Positions 14,381-22,992 of a stretch of 38,753 nt of DNA are shown here, in pieces; position 1 is the stretch's first letter; each line of letters opens with the position of its first letter. Location of the stretch: positions 1 through 38,753 of the forward strand of contig CANKIK010000030.1 in assembly GCA_947481985.1 (NCBI GenBank), written 5' to 3'. The DNA is from QWOP01 sp003669605 (lineage in GTDB: Bacteria; Planctomycetota; Planctomycetia; Pirellulales; UBA1268). The position numbers and the translations under genes are program-made. Below the pieces are notes generated by a model, which had not been told where the DNA came from, searched no databases, and saw nothing but the letters and a program-made list of their open reading frames with translations.

Positions 14381-15976
14381 GTGGCTACTTCCTCCCCCGA
14401 TCCGTTTGATCCCTGCCGGCAGTGGCTGGGAATTGACGCCTCCGATCTGGAGAATCCGCGCCGTGTCCTCGGATTGTTGCCGAGCGAAGCGGATCCGATC
14501 ACGGTCCTCAAGGCGGCCGAAGCGCGGCTCGTACTCCTCAAGGGACTCTCTCAGGGAATCTCTCAGGGACTCTCGGCCGCGCCCCACCACGCCCTCCGCG
14601 ATTCGCTGATCATCCGCGTTGAGGAAGCCCGCGAGGCGGTGCTCTCCGAAATCGCCGCCACCGCCGGGAGACCGCCGGCATCCCGCGGGGGATTCGCCAT
14701 GCCCCCACCACCACGACGGCCGGTGGCTGAGGAGTCGGCGGCGACGGTGGTGCTCTCGGAATCGGGTCGGATGGCTCCGGGAGCCGGCATCTTTCCAGAC
14801 GCGGCGCCCGCCCCCTCCGGCGCAAGCCTGGAGGGGGGGTTTCCGCCGACGGTGAGAATCCGCCCGGCGCGGCCGATCCGGCGGCAGAGCAACGCTGCCA
14901 TCTGGTTGTCGCTGTTGGCGATGCTGGGGAGCGTCGCTGCCGGATTGGGGTTTATCTGGTGGCAGGCCAACCAGGCGAAAATCGCTTCCCGTCAGTCCCC
15001 GGCCGACAAGGCGGCAGCCAAGGTGGCGACTGGGGCTCCCTCTGGTGCTGATGTTGACGACCGTCCACGCTCTGCCCCTCCCCTTCCAGAGGATGCCGGG
15101 ATTTCGTCGAGCCCTCCCCCAGTCCGCGTGACCTCCCGCCCCGAATCGACTGCCCGGCCGGTCACCAAGCCGACTGCCCCGCCAAAGCGGGTGGCGATGA
15201 CGCCTCCCCTGACCGCCACCGCAGTGACCGCCACCGAGGACGGTGCCACGATGGCGGCGGACGATCCGACCGACCCGCCACCGGATGAGCCTGCCGCTGC
15301 GGAAGCGGAAATGGACACTGCCGGAATCCCCCCGTCAGTCGGGCTCCAGGGGGGTGAGGAGCCGATGGACGGGATGGACACCGGGACCGAGATCGCTCCT
15401 CCCGATGACGTTGGCCACGCCGCTATTGAAGAGGGCCTCTCCACGGCGCTTGAGGGGCTGCGAAAGCAAGATTTCGATGCGGCCGATGAATCACTCGCCG
15501 CCGCCATGGACGCCACGGAAGACCGGAGCGTGAAGCAGCGGGTGGCCGCCTGGAAACTGCTGGCCGAATACGCCCGTGGCTTTGCCCGCTTCCGGAGCAA
15601 GGCGCTCGACGCGGTGCGCTCCGGAAACGAGTATGACGTCGGCGGCAAGAAGATCGCGGTCGTGGAGATTGACGACAAGAAATTCATCTACCGCTTCCAG
15701 GGGCGCAACAAGACCGTCACCCGCGACAAGATCCCGGCGGGAATCGTGATGGCGATCGTCACCGGTTGGTTCGATTCCCGCCCCGACAACAACCTCTTTC
15801 TCGGCGCCTACCACGCCACCAAACCGGAGCCCGATCTCGACAAAGCGAAGCAGTTCTGGGATTTCGCCGAGGCCGGTGGCATCGATGCCACGCTCCTGTT
15901 GGGGCTGCTGAGCGACCCGCTGCTGGCCGACTCCGCCGGGCCGGACAAGACCGACGCCGAGGCCACCAACGAGTAG
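14381..15976 (+). CDS. Planctomycete modular membrane protein, function unknown
   Basis: A 531-residue protein with GTG start. The first 70 residues (DPFDPCRQWLGIDASDLENP, RRVLGL, ADPITVLKAAEARL) match an N-terminal module seen at the head of many planctomycete hypotheticals and kinases, often with the pattern YDPYHKWLGI...NHYRLLGI. A low-complexity linker follows, then one transmembrane segment (about 170-190, AAIWLSLLAMLGSVAAGLGF) and a Pro/Ala/Thr-rich stretch. The C-terminal module (about 350-515, FDAADESLAAAMDA, KIAVVEIDDKKFIYRFQGRN) is also typical of planctomycete proteins of unknown role. Three 12-bp tandem units at 14540-14575 encode KGLS, QGIS, QGLS. It is monocistronic between ovoA and a convergent gene. 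Confidence 0.85.
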   Translation: MATSSPDPFDPCRQWLGIDASDLENPRRVLGLLPSEADPITVLKAAEARLVLLKGLSQGISQGLSAAPHHALRDSLIIRVEEAREAVLSEIAATAGRPPASRGGFAMPPPPRRPVAEESAATVVLSESGRMAPGAGIFPDAAPAPSGASLEGGFPPTVRIRPARPIRRQSNAAIWLSLLAMLGSVAAGLGFIWWQANQAKIASRQSPADKAAAKVATGAPSGADVDDRPRSAPPLPEDAGISSSPPPVRVTSRPESTARPVTKPTAPPKRVAMTPPLTATAVTATEDGATMAADDPTDPPPDEPAAAEAEMDTAGIPPSVGLQGGEEPMDGMDTGTEIAPPDDVGHAAIEEGLSTALEGLRKQDFDAADESLAAAMDATEDRSVKQRVAAWKLLAEYARGFARFRSKALDAVRSGNEYDVGGKKIAVVEIDDKKFIYRFQGRNKTVTRDKIPAGIVMAIVTGWFDSRPDNNLFLGAYHATKPEPDLDKAKQFWDFAEAGGIDATLLLGLLSDPLLADSAGPDKTDAEATNE

Positions 15977-16041
15977 GCTGATGACTAAGCTGGGACGGCC
16001 CCCCAGAACGACCAACCGCCGTCACTCACAGGTTCCGTCAC

Positions 16042-17265
16042 TCAATAGTGCGCCGCGAGAATCGCCTCGAGGTCCGCGGTGTCCAGAGCCCTGGGATTGC
16101 CCCGCAGGCTCGATCCTGCGGAATTCTCTGCCAGCCACCCGATCCGCTCTCTGCCAAGCCCCACATCTGCCAGACGCCGTGGCAGTCCGGCCGTGGCAGA
16201 CAACTCCTCAATCCGCGCGATGAACCTGGCCGCTGCGCCTGGGCCCGCCGGGGCCGTGGGATCGATGGCCCGCTCGAGCAGGGCATAGTCGGAGGCCGCG
16301 ACTTCGGCGTTGACGGCGATTGCCACCGGAAGGAGCAATCCGCAAGCCACGCCATGCGGTGTCCCGCACTCTATCCCCAGGGCGGCGGCGACGCCGTGGG
16401 CCATCCCCAGTCCGGAATTGGCAAGTGCCATCCCCGAGAGCAGCGCCGCATGGCTCATCGCCGCGCGGGCCGCCGAATCGCCGGGGTCGGAAAGCAGTCG
16501 CGGCAGCGCCCACACAGCCCTCGGCAAGCCGTCGAGCACCAGGCTCCGCGGCAGCGGTCGAGCAAACCGGCAGATGAACGATTCAATCAACTGCGTGATG
16601 CAGTCGAGGCCGGCCGCGGCCGTGGTTTGTCGGTCGCAATCCCGCGTCAGATCAGGATCGACGATCACTGCCCGCGGCACCATCAGTGGGCTCCGCATAC
16701 TCTTCTTAAAACCGCGCCGCGGGCAGGAGATGACGGCGTTGCGGGTCGCCTCGGCACCGGTGCCCGCGGTCGTCGGCAGGGCCACGACCGGGAGCGGTGG
16801 CACGGTGATCCCGATCCCCCGCCCCACTCCCTCCAGCCGATCGACCACCCCTTGGTCGTACTCCGCTGCGCTGAGACCGGCAGGGAGGTTTGTGGCCAGG
16901 CAGGCGATGGCCTTGGCCAGATCGATCGCCGAGCCTCCCCCCACGGCAACGACGACGATCCCCTGCCGGTCGCCGCCGGGAAGAGCAGCCAGCGCCACAG
17001 CGACCTGATCGACGGTTGGTTCACCGGCGGAAATCGCCACGATCTCCGCCGACACCAAGGCGCGGCGGAGGCTCTCCTCGAGGCGTGGGCGGTGGCCGGC
17101 AGTCATGAGGCTGCGTTGGCCACCGATCAGCCAGGCCCTCTGTCCCAGACCAGCCGCCACAGCACCGACCTCGGTGGCCCGCCCGCAACCGAAGTGGATC
17201 TGGGGAGGAACGACGAAATCCCAGTCCCCCGGATCGATTCCCGGCCTGTCGTTTACACTGTGCAT
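16042..17265 (-). CDS. Iron-containing alcohol dehydrogenase family protein
   Basis: A 407-residue group III (iron-ADH) family oxidoreductase. It has the dinucleotide motif VAVGGGSAIDLAKAIACL (about 107-124), the conserved LPTTAGTGAEATRNAV (about 163-178), and the metal region with D221, H290 and H304. Where classical members have D-x3-H, this protein has D221-C-I-T-Q225. The catalytic-site His of GMAHPLG is Ala294 (GMAHGVAAALG). The combination resembles a recognised subgroup with DALTQLIE rather than random decay. The ATG at 17265 is preceded by GGGGGAA on the minus strand; the frame is open about 50 codons further upstream without support. It diverges from aroA with 92 bases between the starts. 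The substrate cannot be assigned. Confidence 0.9.
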   Translation of the reverse strand: MHSVNDRPGIDPGDWDFVVPPQIHFGCGRATEVGAVAAGLGQRAWLIGGQRSLMTAGHRPRLEESLRRALVSAEIVAISAGEPTVDQVAVALAALPGGDRQGIVVVAVGGGSAIDLAKAIACLATNLPAGLSAAEYDQGVVDRLEGVGRGIGITVPPLPVVALPTTAGTGAEATRNAVISCPRRGFKKSMRSPLMVPRAVIVDPDLTRDCDRQTTAAAGLDCITQLIESFICRFARPLPRSLVLDGLPRAVWALPRLLSDPGDSAARAAMSHAALLSGMALANSGLGMAHGVAAALGIECGTPHGVACGLLLPVAIAVNAEVAASDYALLERAIDPTAPAGPGAAARFIARIEELSATAGLPRRLADVGLGRERIGWLAENSAGSSLRGNPRALDTADLEAILAAHY

Positions 17266-17357
17266 CGAAATTCCCCCGCGCTCTTGCCACCAGCCGGACA
17301 GTCGGCCCCGTACTCCACGCCACAATTGTCGCCCGCCCTCCAGGATCCTTCTCCAGG

Positions 17358-18692
17358 ATGACGCCCGCCGCTCTCCCGATCCCGACAGCCCGTGCAGCGG
17401 TCCACGGCTCGATCCGCCCACCGGGCTCCAAGAGCATCACCAACCGGGCGCTGCTATGCGCTGGCCTGGCAGAGGGCTCATCGACGCTCACCGGTGCACT
17501 TGATAGCCAGGATACCCGGGTGATGGCCGCCGGACTCAGGGCACTCGGGATCGGCGTCGAGCCCGACTGGGATGCCGGCAGGATCGTGGTCCATGGTGCC
17601 CAGGGGCGGATCCCGGCCACGGAAGCGACGCTCGACTGCGCTGCCAGTGGCACCACCATCCGTTTTCTGGCCGCCGTCTGCGGGCTGGGCACAGGCACCT
17701 ACCGGCTTGACGGCACTGCCCGGATGCGAAAGCGGCCGATCGGTGACCTGCTCGCCGCCCTCGGCGCCCTCGGTGTCGATGCCCGCGCCGAAAGCGAGGG
17801 GGGCTGCCCGCCGGTGATGATCCGCTCGCGGGGCATCGACGGGGGAACGACAACCATCCACAGCGGCACATCGAGTCAGTTTGCTAGTGCCCTGGCGATG
17901 GTCGCGCCCTGCACATCGCAGGGCATGGAGATCAACTTCGAGGGGCGGGTGGTCTCCCTCCCGTATCTGGAGATGACCCGCCGGGTGATGGCCGACTTCG
18001 GCGCCCAGTGCCGAGTGACAGGGCCGCGCCGCTGGAGCATCCCGGCCGGCGGCTACCGCGGCGCCACCTACGCGATCGAACCCGATGCCTCGGCGGCCAG
18101 TTATTTTCTCGCCGCCGCGGCGATCACCGGGGGACGGGTGCGGGTCGATGGCCTGTCGCGGCGGAGCATGCAAGGAGATGTGGGGTTCGCCGACGCGTTG
18201 GAGCGGATGGGGGCGAGCGTGGAGTGGTCCGAGGATCCCCGCAACCCGGCGGCCGACTCGGTCACTGTTTCCGGCCGGGCCTCCCACGGCATCGACATCG
18301 ACATGAATGCCATCAGTGACACCGTCCCCACCCTCGGTGTGGTGGCCCTGTTCGCCGACGGGCCGACGACGATTCGCAACGTGGCCCACATCCGCGACAA
18401 GGAGACCGACCGGATCGGCGACCTTGCCCGGGAACTGTCCCGCCTCGGGGCCCGGGTCGAGGAGTATCCCGACGGCCTCTCGATTCACCCCGCTCCTCTT
18501 ACCGCTGCCGACATCGTTACCTACGACGACCATCGGATGGCGATGAGTTTGGCGCTGGCGGGGTTGGTGATCCCCGGCGTGCGGATCCTCGACCCGTTGT
18601 GTACGGGCAAGACCTTCCCCACCTACTGGCGGGAGTTGGCGAGACTGGCACGGCTCGACACCTCTGCCTGGCCGGAGGAATTCATCCCGTAG
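17358..18692 (+). CDS. aroA: 3-phosphoshikimate 1-carboxyvinyltransferase (EPSP synthase)
   Basis: A 444-residue EPSP synthase, which joins shikimate-3-phosphate and PEP in the pathway to chorismate. Motifs in order are PPGSKSITNRALLCAGLAEG, LDSQDTRVMAAGLRALGI, ASGTTIRFL (the NAGTAMR loop of other EPSPS), DGTARMRKRPIGDLL, SSQFASALAMVAP, DASAASYFLAAAAITGG, a DMNAISDTVPTLG segment, RDKETDRIGDLARELSRLGA, DDHRMAMSLALAGL and CTGKTFPTYWREL. Length and order are normal. The ATG at 17358 starts a short lead into the first motif. It appears monocistronic and supplies the pathway whose end product, chorismate, is the substrate of MqnA encoded downstream in another unit. Confidence 0.95.
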   Translation: MTPAALPIPTARAAVHGSIRPPGSKSITNRALLCAGLAEGSSTLTGALDSQDTRVMAAGLRALGIGVEPDWDAGRIVVHGAQGRIPATEATLDCAASGTTIRFLAAVCGLGTGTYRLDGTARMRKRPIGDLLAALGALGVDARAESEGGCPPVMIRSRGIDGGTTTIHSGTSSQFASALAMVAPCTSQGMEINFEGRVVSLPYLEMTRRVMADFGAQCRVTGPRRWSIPAGGYRGATYAIEPDASAASYFLAAAAITGGRVRVDGLSRRSMQGDVGFADALERMGASVEWSEDPRNPAADSVTVSGRASHGIDIDMNAISDTVPTLGVVALFADGPTTIRNVAHIRDKETDRIGDLARELSRLGARVEEYPDGLSIHPAPLTAADIVTYDDHRMAMSLALAGLVIPGVRILDPLCTGKTFPTYWRELARLARLDTSAWPEEFIP

Positions 18693-18751
18693 CCACCGGC
18701 AGCGCCGCCCCGAAATGTGACTCTCGGAATTGGCAGCGCTGCATCCCGGGA

Positions 18752-19072
18752 TCAACCGCCAGAGGAACGCTCGAGAACGCGTGCCGCCCGCTCGAGCAGC
18801 CGATCGACCCGTTGGGTGAGTGATCGCTCAGGCTGCAAGGGATCGCACTCGGGGGGCATCGATGCTCCCACGCCGTTGGAAAGACCGGCAGCCGGGACCG
18901 AATCGAGGCCACAGCCCGTCGGCGGAGCATCCGCCATCGATGCATCCTGGGCGACAAAACCCCCTCCGCAATGCTGGCAGTAGACGCGCCGTCCCAGCAG
19001 CGTGACGCGGATCCGTAGCGACCGCCCACACACCGGACAGCCCTGGAAGAAGTGCACCACCGAATTCGACAT
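18752..19072 (-). CDS. Small zinc-ribbon protein
   Basis: A 106-residue protein. The first 40 residues form a short zinc ribbon with two CxxC knuckles (C12, C15 in GCPVCGRSLR and C32, C35 in YCQHCGGGF). This arrangement, with LLGRRV between the knuckles, is common at the N-terminus of planctomycete hypotheticals. The rest is low-complexity, then a basic amphipathic C-terminus (LTQRVDRLLERAARVLERSS). The ATG at 19072 is chosen because GGGAGGG precedes it by about six bases; the frame is open upstream to 19264 with no homology. It converges on aroA and diverges from the ABC exporter operon. It may bind nucleic acid or protein; the function is unknown. Confidence 0.75.
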   Translation of the reverse strand: MSNSVVHFFQGCPVCGRSLRIRVTLLGRRVYCQHCGGGFVAQDASMADAPPTGCGLDSVPAAGLSNGVGASMPPECDPLQPERSLTQRVDRLLERAARVLERSSGG

Positions 19073-19326
19073 GGATCCCTCCCGGCGTCTTTGCCCAGAG
19101 CACCTGCCGCCTGTTCGTTCCCCAGCACCGGCTCCGATTGTAGCGGTCGGCTGTCGCCACCGCCAGCGCGACCCCCACCCTGAAGCGACCAGACAGTCAC
19201 CGCGGGATTGGCTGCTGCCGCGGCGACCGTGACAACCAACGAGGCCGGGCTTGATCGGGTACATTGCGGGCCTTGGGGGCCCTGGTTCACCCGTCTATCC
19301 ATCCTACTGACGCTGTGAGGCCTCCG
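19073..19326. other. Divergent intergenic region, no gene seen
   Basis: This 254-base gap lies between the zinc-ribbon gene (minus) and the exporter operon (plus). It should hold both promoters, but I see no confident -35/-10 pair. The open frames inside are shadow frames. Confidence 0.4.
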
Positions 19327-20241
19327 ATGAACCGCTCCTGGTATGCGGTGCTGGTCACGCTCCTCTGGTTGGTAACCACCAGCTGGCTGTTTGTGGCCAA
19401 GATTCTCCCTACACTCCTCCCCGGCACACCCCCCGGATACCAGGCACTCTACGCCGCCAACAACCGCCTCATCCCGGTGGCATGGAGCGTGCTCTGGGAC
19501 GAGAAGCCACTCGGCTTTGCCACTAGCCAAGCCCACTGGCTCGACGGGGGTGGCATGCGGGTGGAGAGCCTCCTCCACCTCGACCAAATCCCCATCCGTG
19601 AGATGCTTCCGGCGTGGACGAGGCTCCTCATTGGCGGGTCGCTCCCGGCGCGGCAACGGCTGTCGATGGAGGCCACGGGGAGCCTGGCCATCGATGCCGC
19701 GGGGGTGCTGACTCATTTCCGCTCGACGATCGATCTGCCGGGAGTGGCCGAACGGGTCTTCCTCGAGGGAACGATCGACGATGGCAACGTCGAGATCGTC
19801 GTCCGGGCCGGTGAGATGCGCTACCAGACAACGCGCTACCTCCCCACCAACGTCACCCTCGGTGACGAACTCTCCCCGCAGGCGACGCTCCCTGGACTCG
19901 TGGCCGGTCGGCGTTGGACCGTGCCGGTCTATAGTCCGCTGCGACCGGCCCAGTCGCCGATCGAGATCCTCCATGCCGAGGTCAGCGGCACCGAAACCCT
20001 CCTCTGGGACGACCGCTTGGTGACGGTCGATGTCGTCTCCTACCGCGATGATCCCTCCTCGCACCGCGAACCCCGCTCGCGGCTGTGGGTCGACCGCACC
20101 GGGCGGGTGCTTAAGCAGGAGACGTCGATCCTCGGTAAGTCGCTGGCGTTCGTAAGGCGCACCGACGACCAAGCGGCTGTCCTCACCGCCAGCCTCATCG
20201 AATCGAACGCCGGCCCAAACGCTGCCTTGGAGGGGAGATGA
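19327..20241 (+). CDS. Membrane-anchored protein of an ABC exporter operon, unknown
   Basis: A 304-residue protein with one N-terminal transmembrane segment (about 6-30, WYAVLVTLLWLVTTSWLFVA). The rest is a soluble, beta-rich domain probably outside the cytoplasmic membrane, with no motif I recognise. The ATG at 19327 is chosen because it lies directly before the membrane helix; an in-frame ATG at 19264 would add 21 residues without support. It overlaps the ABC ATPase gene by ATGA, so it is translationally coupled and probably a subunit or substrate-handling partner of the exporter. Similar lipid- or lipoprotein-interacting roles are possible but unsupported. Confidence 0.8.
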   Translation: MNRSWYAVLVTLLWLVTTSWLFVAKILPTLLPGTPPGYQALYAANNRLIPVAWSVLWDEKPLGFATSQAHWLDGGGMRVESLLHLDQIPIREMLPAWTRLLIGGSLPARQRLSMEATGSLAIDAAGVLTHFRSTIDLPGVAERVFLEGTIDDGNVEIVVRAGEMRYQTTRYLPTNVTLGDELSPQATLPGLVAGRRWTVPVYSPLRPAQSPIEILHAEVSGTETLLWDDRLVTVDVVSYRDDPSSHREPRSRLWVDRTGRVLKQETSILGKSLAFVRRTDDQAAVLTASLIESNAGPNAALEGR

Positions 20242-21029
20242 TTGAATTCGATTCCGTGACCCGCACCTATGGAGCCAAGGTGGCGGTCAGTGAGCTGTCG
20301 CTCTCGATCCCTCGCGGCGAACTGTTCGCCCTCCTCGGTCCCAACGGTGCCGGCAAGACGACCACGATCAAGATGCTCGTCGGCCTGCTCCGTCCGAGCC
20401 GGGGTGCCGTGCGTGTCTCAGGACACGACCTCGTCGGTGATCCACGCAGTGCACACCTCCACATTGGCTACGTTCCCGACGAGCCCTGCCTGTACGACAA
20501 ACTCACCGGACGGGAGTTTCTCTGGTTCATCGCCGACATGTTCGGCATGCCCAAGGATCGTGCCGAACAGCGGATCGCCGCCGAGATCGAGCACTTCGAA
20601 CTGGGGGAATTCGCCGACGATCTGGCCGAGAGTTATTCGCTGGGAATGCGGCAGCGACTGGTGTTCGCCTCCTCGCTGCTCCACGATCCCGACGTGCTGG
20701 TCCTCGACGAACCGATGGTGGGCCTCGACCCGCGTTCGGTGCGGATTGTCAAAGACCTGCTCCGGGAACGGAGCCGGGCGGGAATGACGGTCTTCATGTC
20801 GACCCACACTCTGGCGATGGCCGAAGAGATGGCCGACCGCATCGGAATTATGGTCCGTGGCCGGCTGACGTTCCTGGGAACGGTGGCTGATCTCCGCGCT
20901 CGCAGCCTGGGCGCCCACGCCGCTTCGGGCGGCCAGGAGGTGGGAGGCCAGCAATCAAGCCTCGAGCAGCTCTACCTCGAGCTGACCTCCGGCGCCGATG
21001 CTACGCCAGTGGGAAAGGGATCACCATGA
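20238..21029 (+). CDS. ABC transporter ATP-binding protein (exporter type)
   Basis: A 263-residue CcmA/NatA-type ATPase. Motifs are Walker A (LGPNGAGKTTTIKMLVGLL), a signature variant (YSLGMRQRL), Walker B (VLVLDEPMVGLDP) and H-loop (MSTHTLAMAEEMADRIGIM). The signature has Ser-Leu-Gly-Met, common in ABC-2-type exporters. All catalytic residues are present. It overlaps the upstream anchored protein and the downstream permease by ATGA on both sides, so the three genes form one coupled unit. The cargo is unknown. Confidence 0.93.
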   Translation: MIEFDSVTRTYGAKVAVSELSLSIPRGELFALLGPNGAGKTTTIKMLVGLLRPSRGAVRVSGHDLVGDPRSAHLHIGYVPDEPCLYDKLTGREFLWFIADMFGMPKDRAEQRIAAEIEHFELGEFADDLAESYSLGMRQRLVFASSLLHDPDVLVLDEPMVGLDPRSVRIVKDLLRERSRAGMTVFMSTHTLAMAEEMADRIGIMVRGRLTFLGTVADLRARSLGAHAASGGQEVGGQQSSLEQLYLELTSGADATPVGKGSP

Positions 21030-22816
21030 CCGACGGGGTTTCGCCACCAAGCCCCACCGGCTGCCGTCTCACCGGGGAGACAGAGGAATCGCGAATCCTC
21101 CTCCGCCTCCGGGTCTTGCTGGCCCAGGCGACGATCCGCTCGATGGTCACCACAGCCCGCCTCCGACTGAGCCTCGTGATCCTCCTCAGTGCCCTCTTTT
21201 GGGGATCGTTGTATGGACTGTTTTACGAGGCTTTTCTGTTTCTCGACTCGCTCCACGCCGAGGTGATCTCGCTGCTGTTTAACGCCTTCTTCTCCTCGCT
21301 GATGGTGATGCTTGTCTTTTCCACCGGCATCCTTCTCTACAGCGGTCTCTACACCACTCCCGAAGCCCGTCTCCTCCTCACGCTCCCAGCCCGTTCCGAC
21401 ACCATCTTCGCCCACAAGTTCCAGGAGGCATTCTGGTTTTCGAGTTGGGGCTTCATCCTCCTGGGGAGCCCGATGCTCGTGGCCTACGGCGTGGTTCGGC
21501 ATGCCCCCTGGACCTATTACGCGCTGCTGTTGCCGTTTATGGTGGCCTTCGTGGCCATTCCCGCCACCATCGGTGGCATCCTCTGCATGCTGTTGGTGGC
21601 CTGCCTCCCCCGGCTCCGGCTCCATTCGCTCTCGGTGGCCGCCGGGCTGGTAGTCCTCGGGATCGCTTGGCTGGGTTGGTCGGCGATGGCCGGGGCGCGG
21701 GCCGACACGATGTCGGCGGCGTGGTTCGAGCAGACGTTTGCCAGGCTGGCGATCACGGAACAGAAACTGTTTCCGAGTTGGTGGCTCTCCAGCGGCCTGC
21801 TGGAGAGCGCCTCGAGCACCACTTCCACCGCGCCAGACGCCGCCGAAGGCAACGCTTTGGCGCTGGCGGAGGCACTGCGTTTCCTCGCCCTCCTCGTGGC
21901 CCATGCGCTGCTTCTTCAACTGCTCGCCGGGCGGTTGGCACAGCGGGTCCACCGGCTCGGCTACAGCCAACTTTCCAGCGAAGTCCCCACCCGGCGGCAG
22001 CGACGGATGAGTTGGTTCGACGAGGTTCTCTCCCGCAGCGGCACTCAGGCCGGCCGGCCGCTGCGCCTGCTGATGGTCAAGGATCTGCGCATCTTCCGCC
22101 GCGACATCTCGCAGTGGTCGCAGTTCCTCATCTTCTTCGGGCTCCTCGGCCTCTACTTTTGGAACGTCCGCTCCTTCAACTACCAGCACTCCTACGCGGC
22201 GATGATCGGATTTTTGAACCTCGCGGTGGTGGGATTGATCCTCTCCACCTTCACCACTCGGTTCGTGTTCCCGATGATCAGCCTCGAGGGCCGACGGTTC
22301 TGGATCCTCGGGCTGCTCCCGGTCCACCGCGACCAGATCGTGTGGTCGAAGTTCCTCTTCTCCTTCCTGGGGGGGCTGGTGCCGTGCTGCTTGCTAGTGG
22401 CCCTGAGTGATGTGATGCTCGGGCTCACGCCCTGGTTGCTGGGGATCCACGAGGTGTGCTGCGTGGCGCTGTGCATGGGGCTTTCGGGGATCGCCGTCGG
22501 TCTCGGGGCCCGGATGCCCGACCTCCGCGAAAATTCCCCGTCAAAGATCGCGTCGGGGTTCGGTGGCACCCTGAGTCTGGTGCTCAGTTCGCTGTTCATC
22601 ATGGCGGTGGTCCTGGTGACTGCAGTGCCAACCCATCTCTTTCTGGCCAGGGAAGGGATTGCCTGGTCGTCGCCGGCACGGTCGGGGCTGTGGGCATCGG
22701 TCGGCACCGAGCGCGGGGTCTTGGCAGGGCTGGCGGTGGCGGTGGTTCTGGGGCTGATTGCCACGCTGGTGCCGCTTTGGCTGGGTTTGCGGTCCTTTCG
22801 CCGGCTGGAGCCTTAA
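21026..22816 (+). CDS. ABC exporter permease, large multi-spanning
   Basis: A 596-residue membrane protein with roughly 12 hydrophobic segments, for example LSLVILLSALFWGSLYGLF near residue 48, ISLLFNAFFSSLMVMLVFST near 79 and GVLAGLAVAVVLGLIATLV near 570. A hydrophilic loop (about 305-350, RRQRRMSWFDEVLSRSG) divides it into two halves. FPMISLEGRRFWILGLLPV is typical of putative ABC-2-type exporter permeases, in which the half-transporters are fused. It is the last gene of the three-gene operon, overlapping the ATPase by ATGA. After it come 176 bases with weak hairpins before mqnA. The cargo cannot be assigned. Confidence 0.88.
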   Translation: MTDGVSPPSPTGCRLTGETEESRILLRLRVLLAQATIRSMVTTARLRLSLVILLSALFWGSLYGLFYEAFLFLDSLHAEVISLLFNAFFSSLMVMLVFSTGILLYSGLYTTPEARLLLTLPARSDTIFAHKFQEAFWFSSWGFILLGSPMLVAYGVVRHAPWTYYALLLPFMVAFVAIPATIGGILCMLLVACLPRLRLHSLSVAAGLVVLGIAWLGWSAMAGARADTMSAAWFEQTFARLAITEQKLFPSWWLSSGLLESASSTTSTAPDAAEGNALALAEALRFLALLVAHALLLQLLAGRLAQRVHRLGYSQLSSEVPTRRQRRMSWFDEVLSRSGTQAGRPLRLLMVKDLRIFRRDISQWSQFLIFFGLLGLYFWNVRSFNYQHSYAAMIGFLNLAVVGLILSTFTTRFVFPMISLEGRRFWILGLLPVHRDQIVWSKFLFSFLGGLVPCCLLVALSDVMLGLTPWLLGIHEVCCVALCMGLSGIAVGLGARMPDLRENSPSKIASGFGGTLSLVLSSLFIMAVVLVTAVPTHLFLAREGIAWSSPARSGLWASVGTERGVLAGLAVAVVLGLIATLVPLWLGLRSFRRLEP

Positions 22817-22992
22817 GCGGCGGCTTCCACATTCAAAAACGTGGTGGGGGCTTTTCCCACGGCAGTTACTCAGGCGGCTGAATTGCGGTTCTCCTCTGGA
22901 CAGGAGAGCCGGGGAACGGTTTCCTGGGGTTGGTGCAACTTGCATTGGGCCGTTTCGGAAGTCGGGCGTGCGTCCCACGCCGCGGCACGATC

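Noticed and set aside
15768..15778. GGTTCGATTCC, identical to a tRNA T-arm core
   Set aside because: It lies in the conserved C-terminal module of a coding sequence (GWFDSRP). No acceptor, D- or anticodon stem fits around it.
18682..20172. A 496-codon minus-strand open frame spanning several genes
   Set aside because: It covers a real zinc-ribbon gene in another frame and an exporter gene on the other strand. Low-complexity translation without homology.
20972..22327. A 451-codon minus-strand open frame opposite the exporter permease
   Set aside because: Very Glu/Gly/Arg-rich, as expected from the complement of hydrophobic codons. The permease on the plus strand is convincing.
22844..22860. 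Possible terminator hairpin GTGGG/CCCAC after the exporter permease
   Set aside because: Only five pairs, T-run in the loop rather than after the stem. Not convincing.
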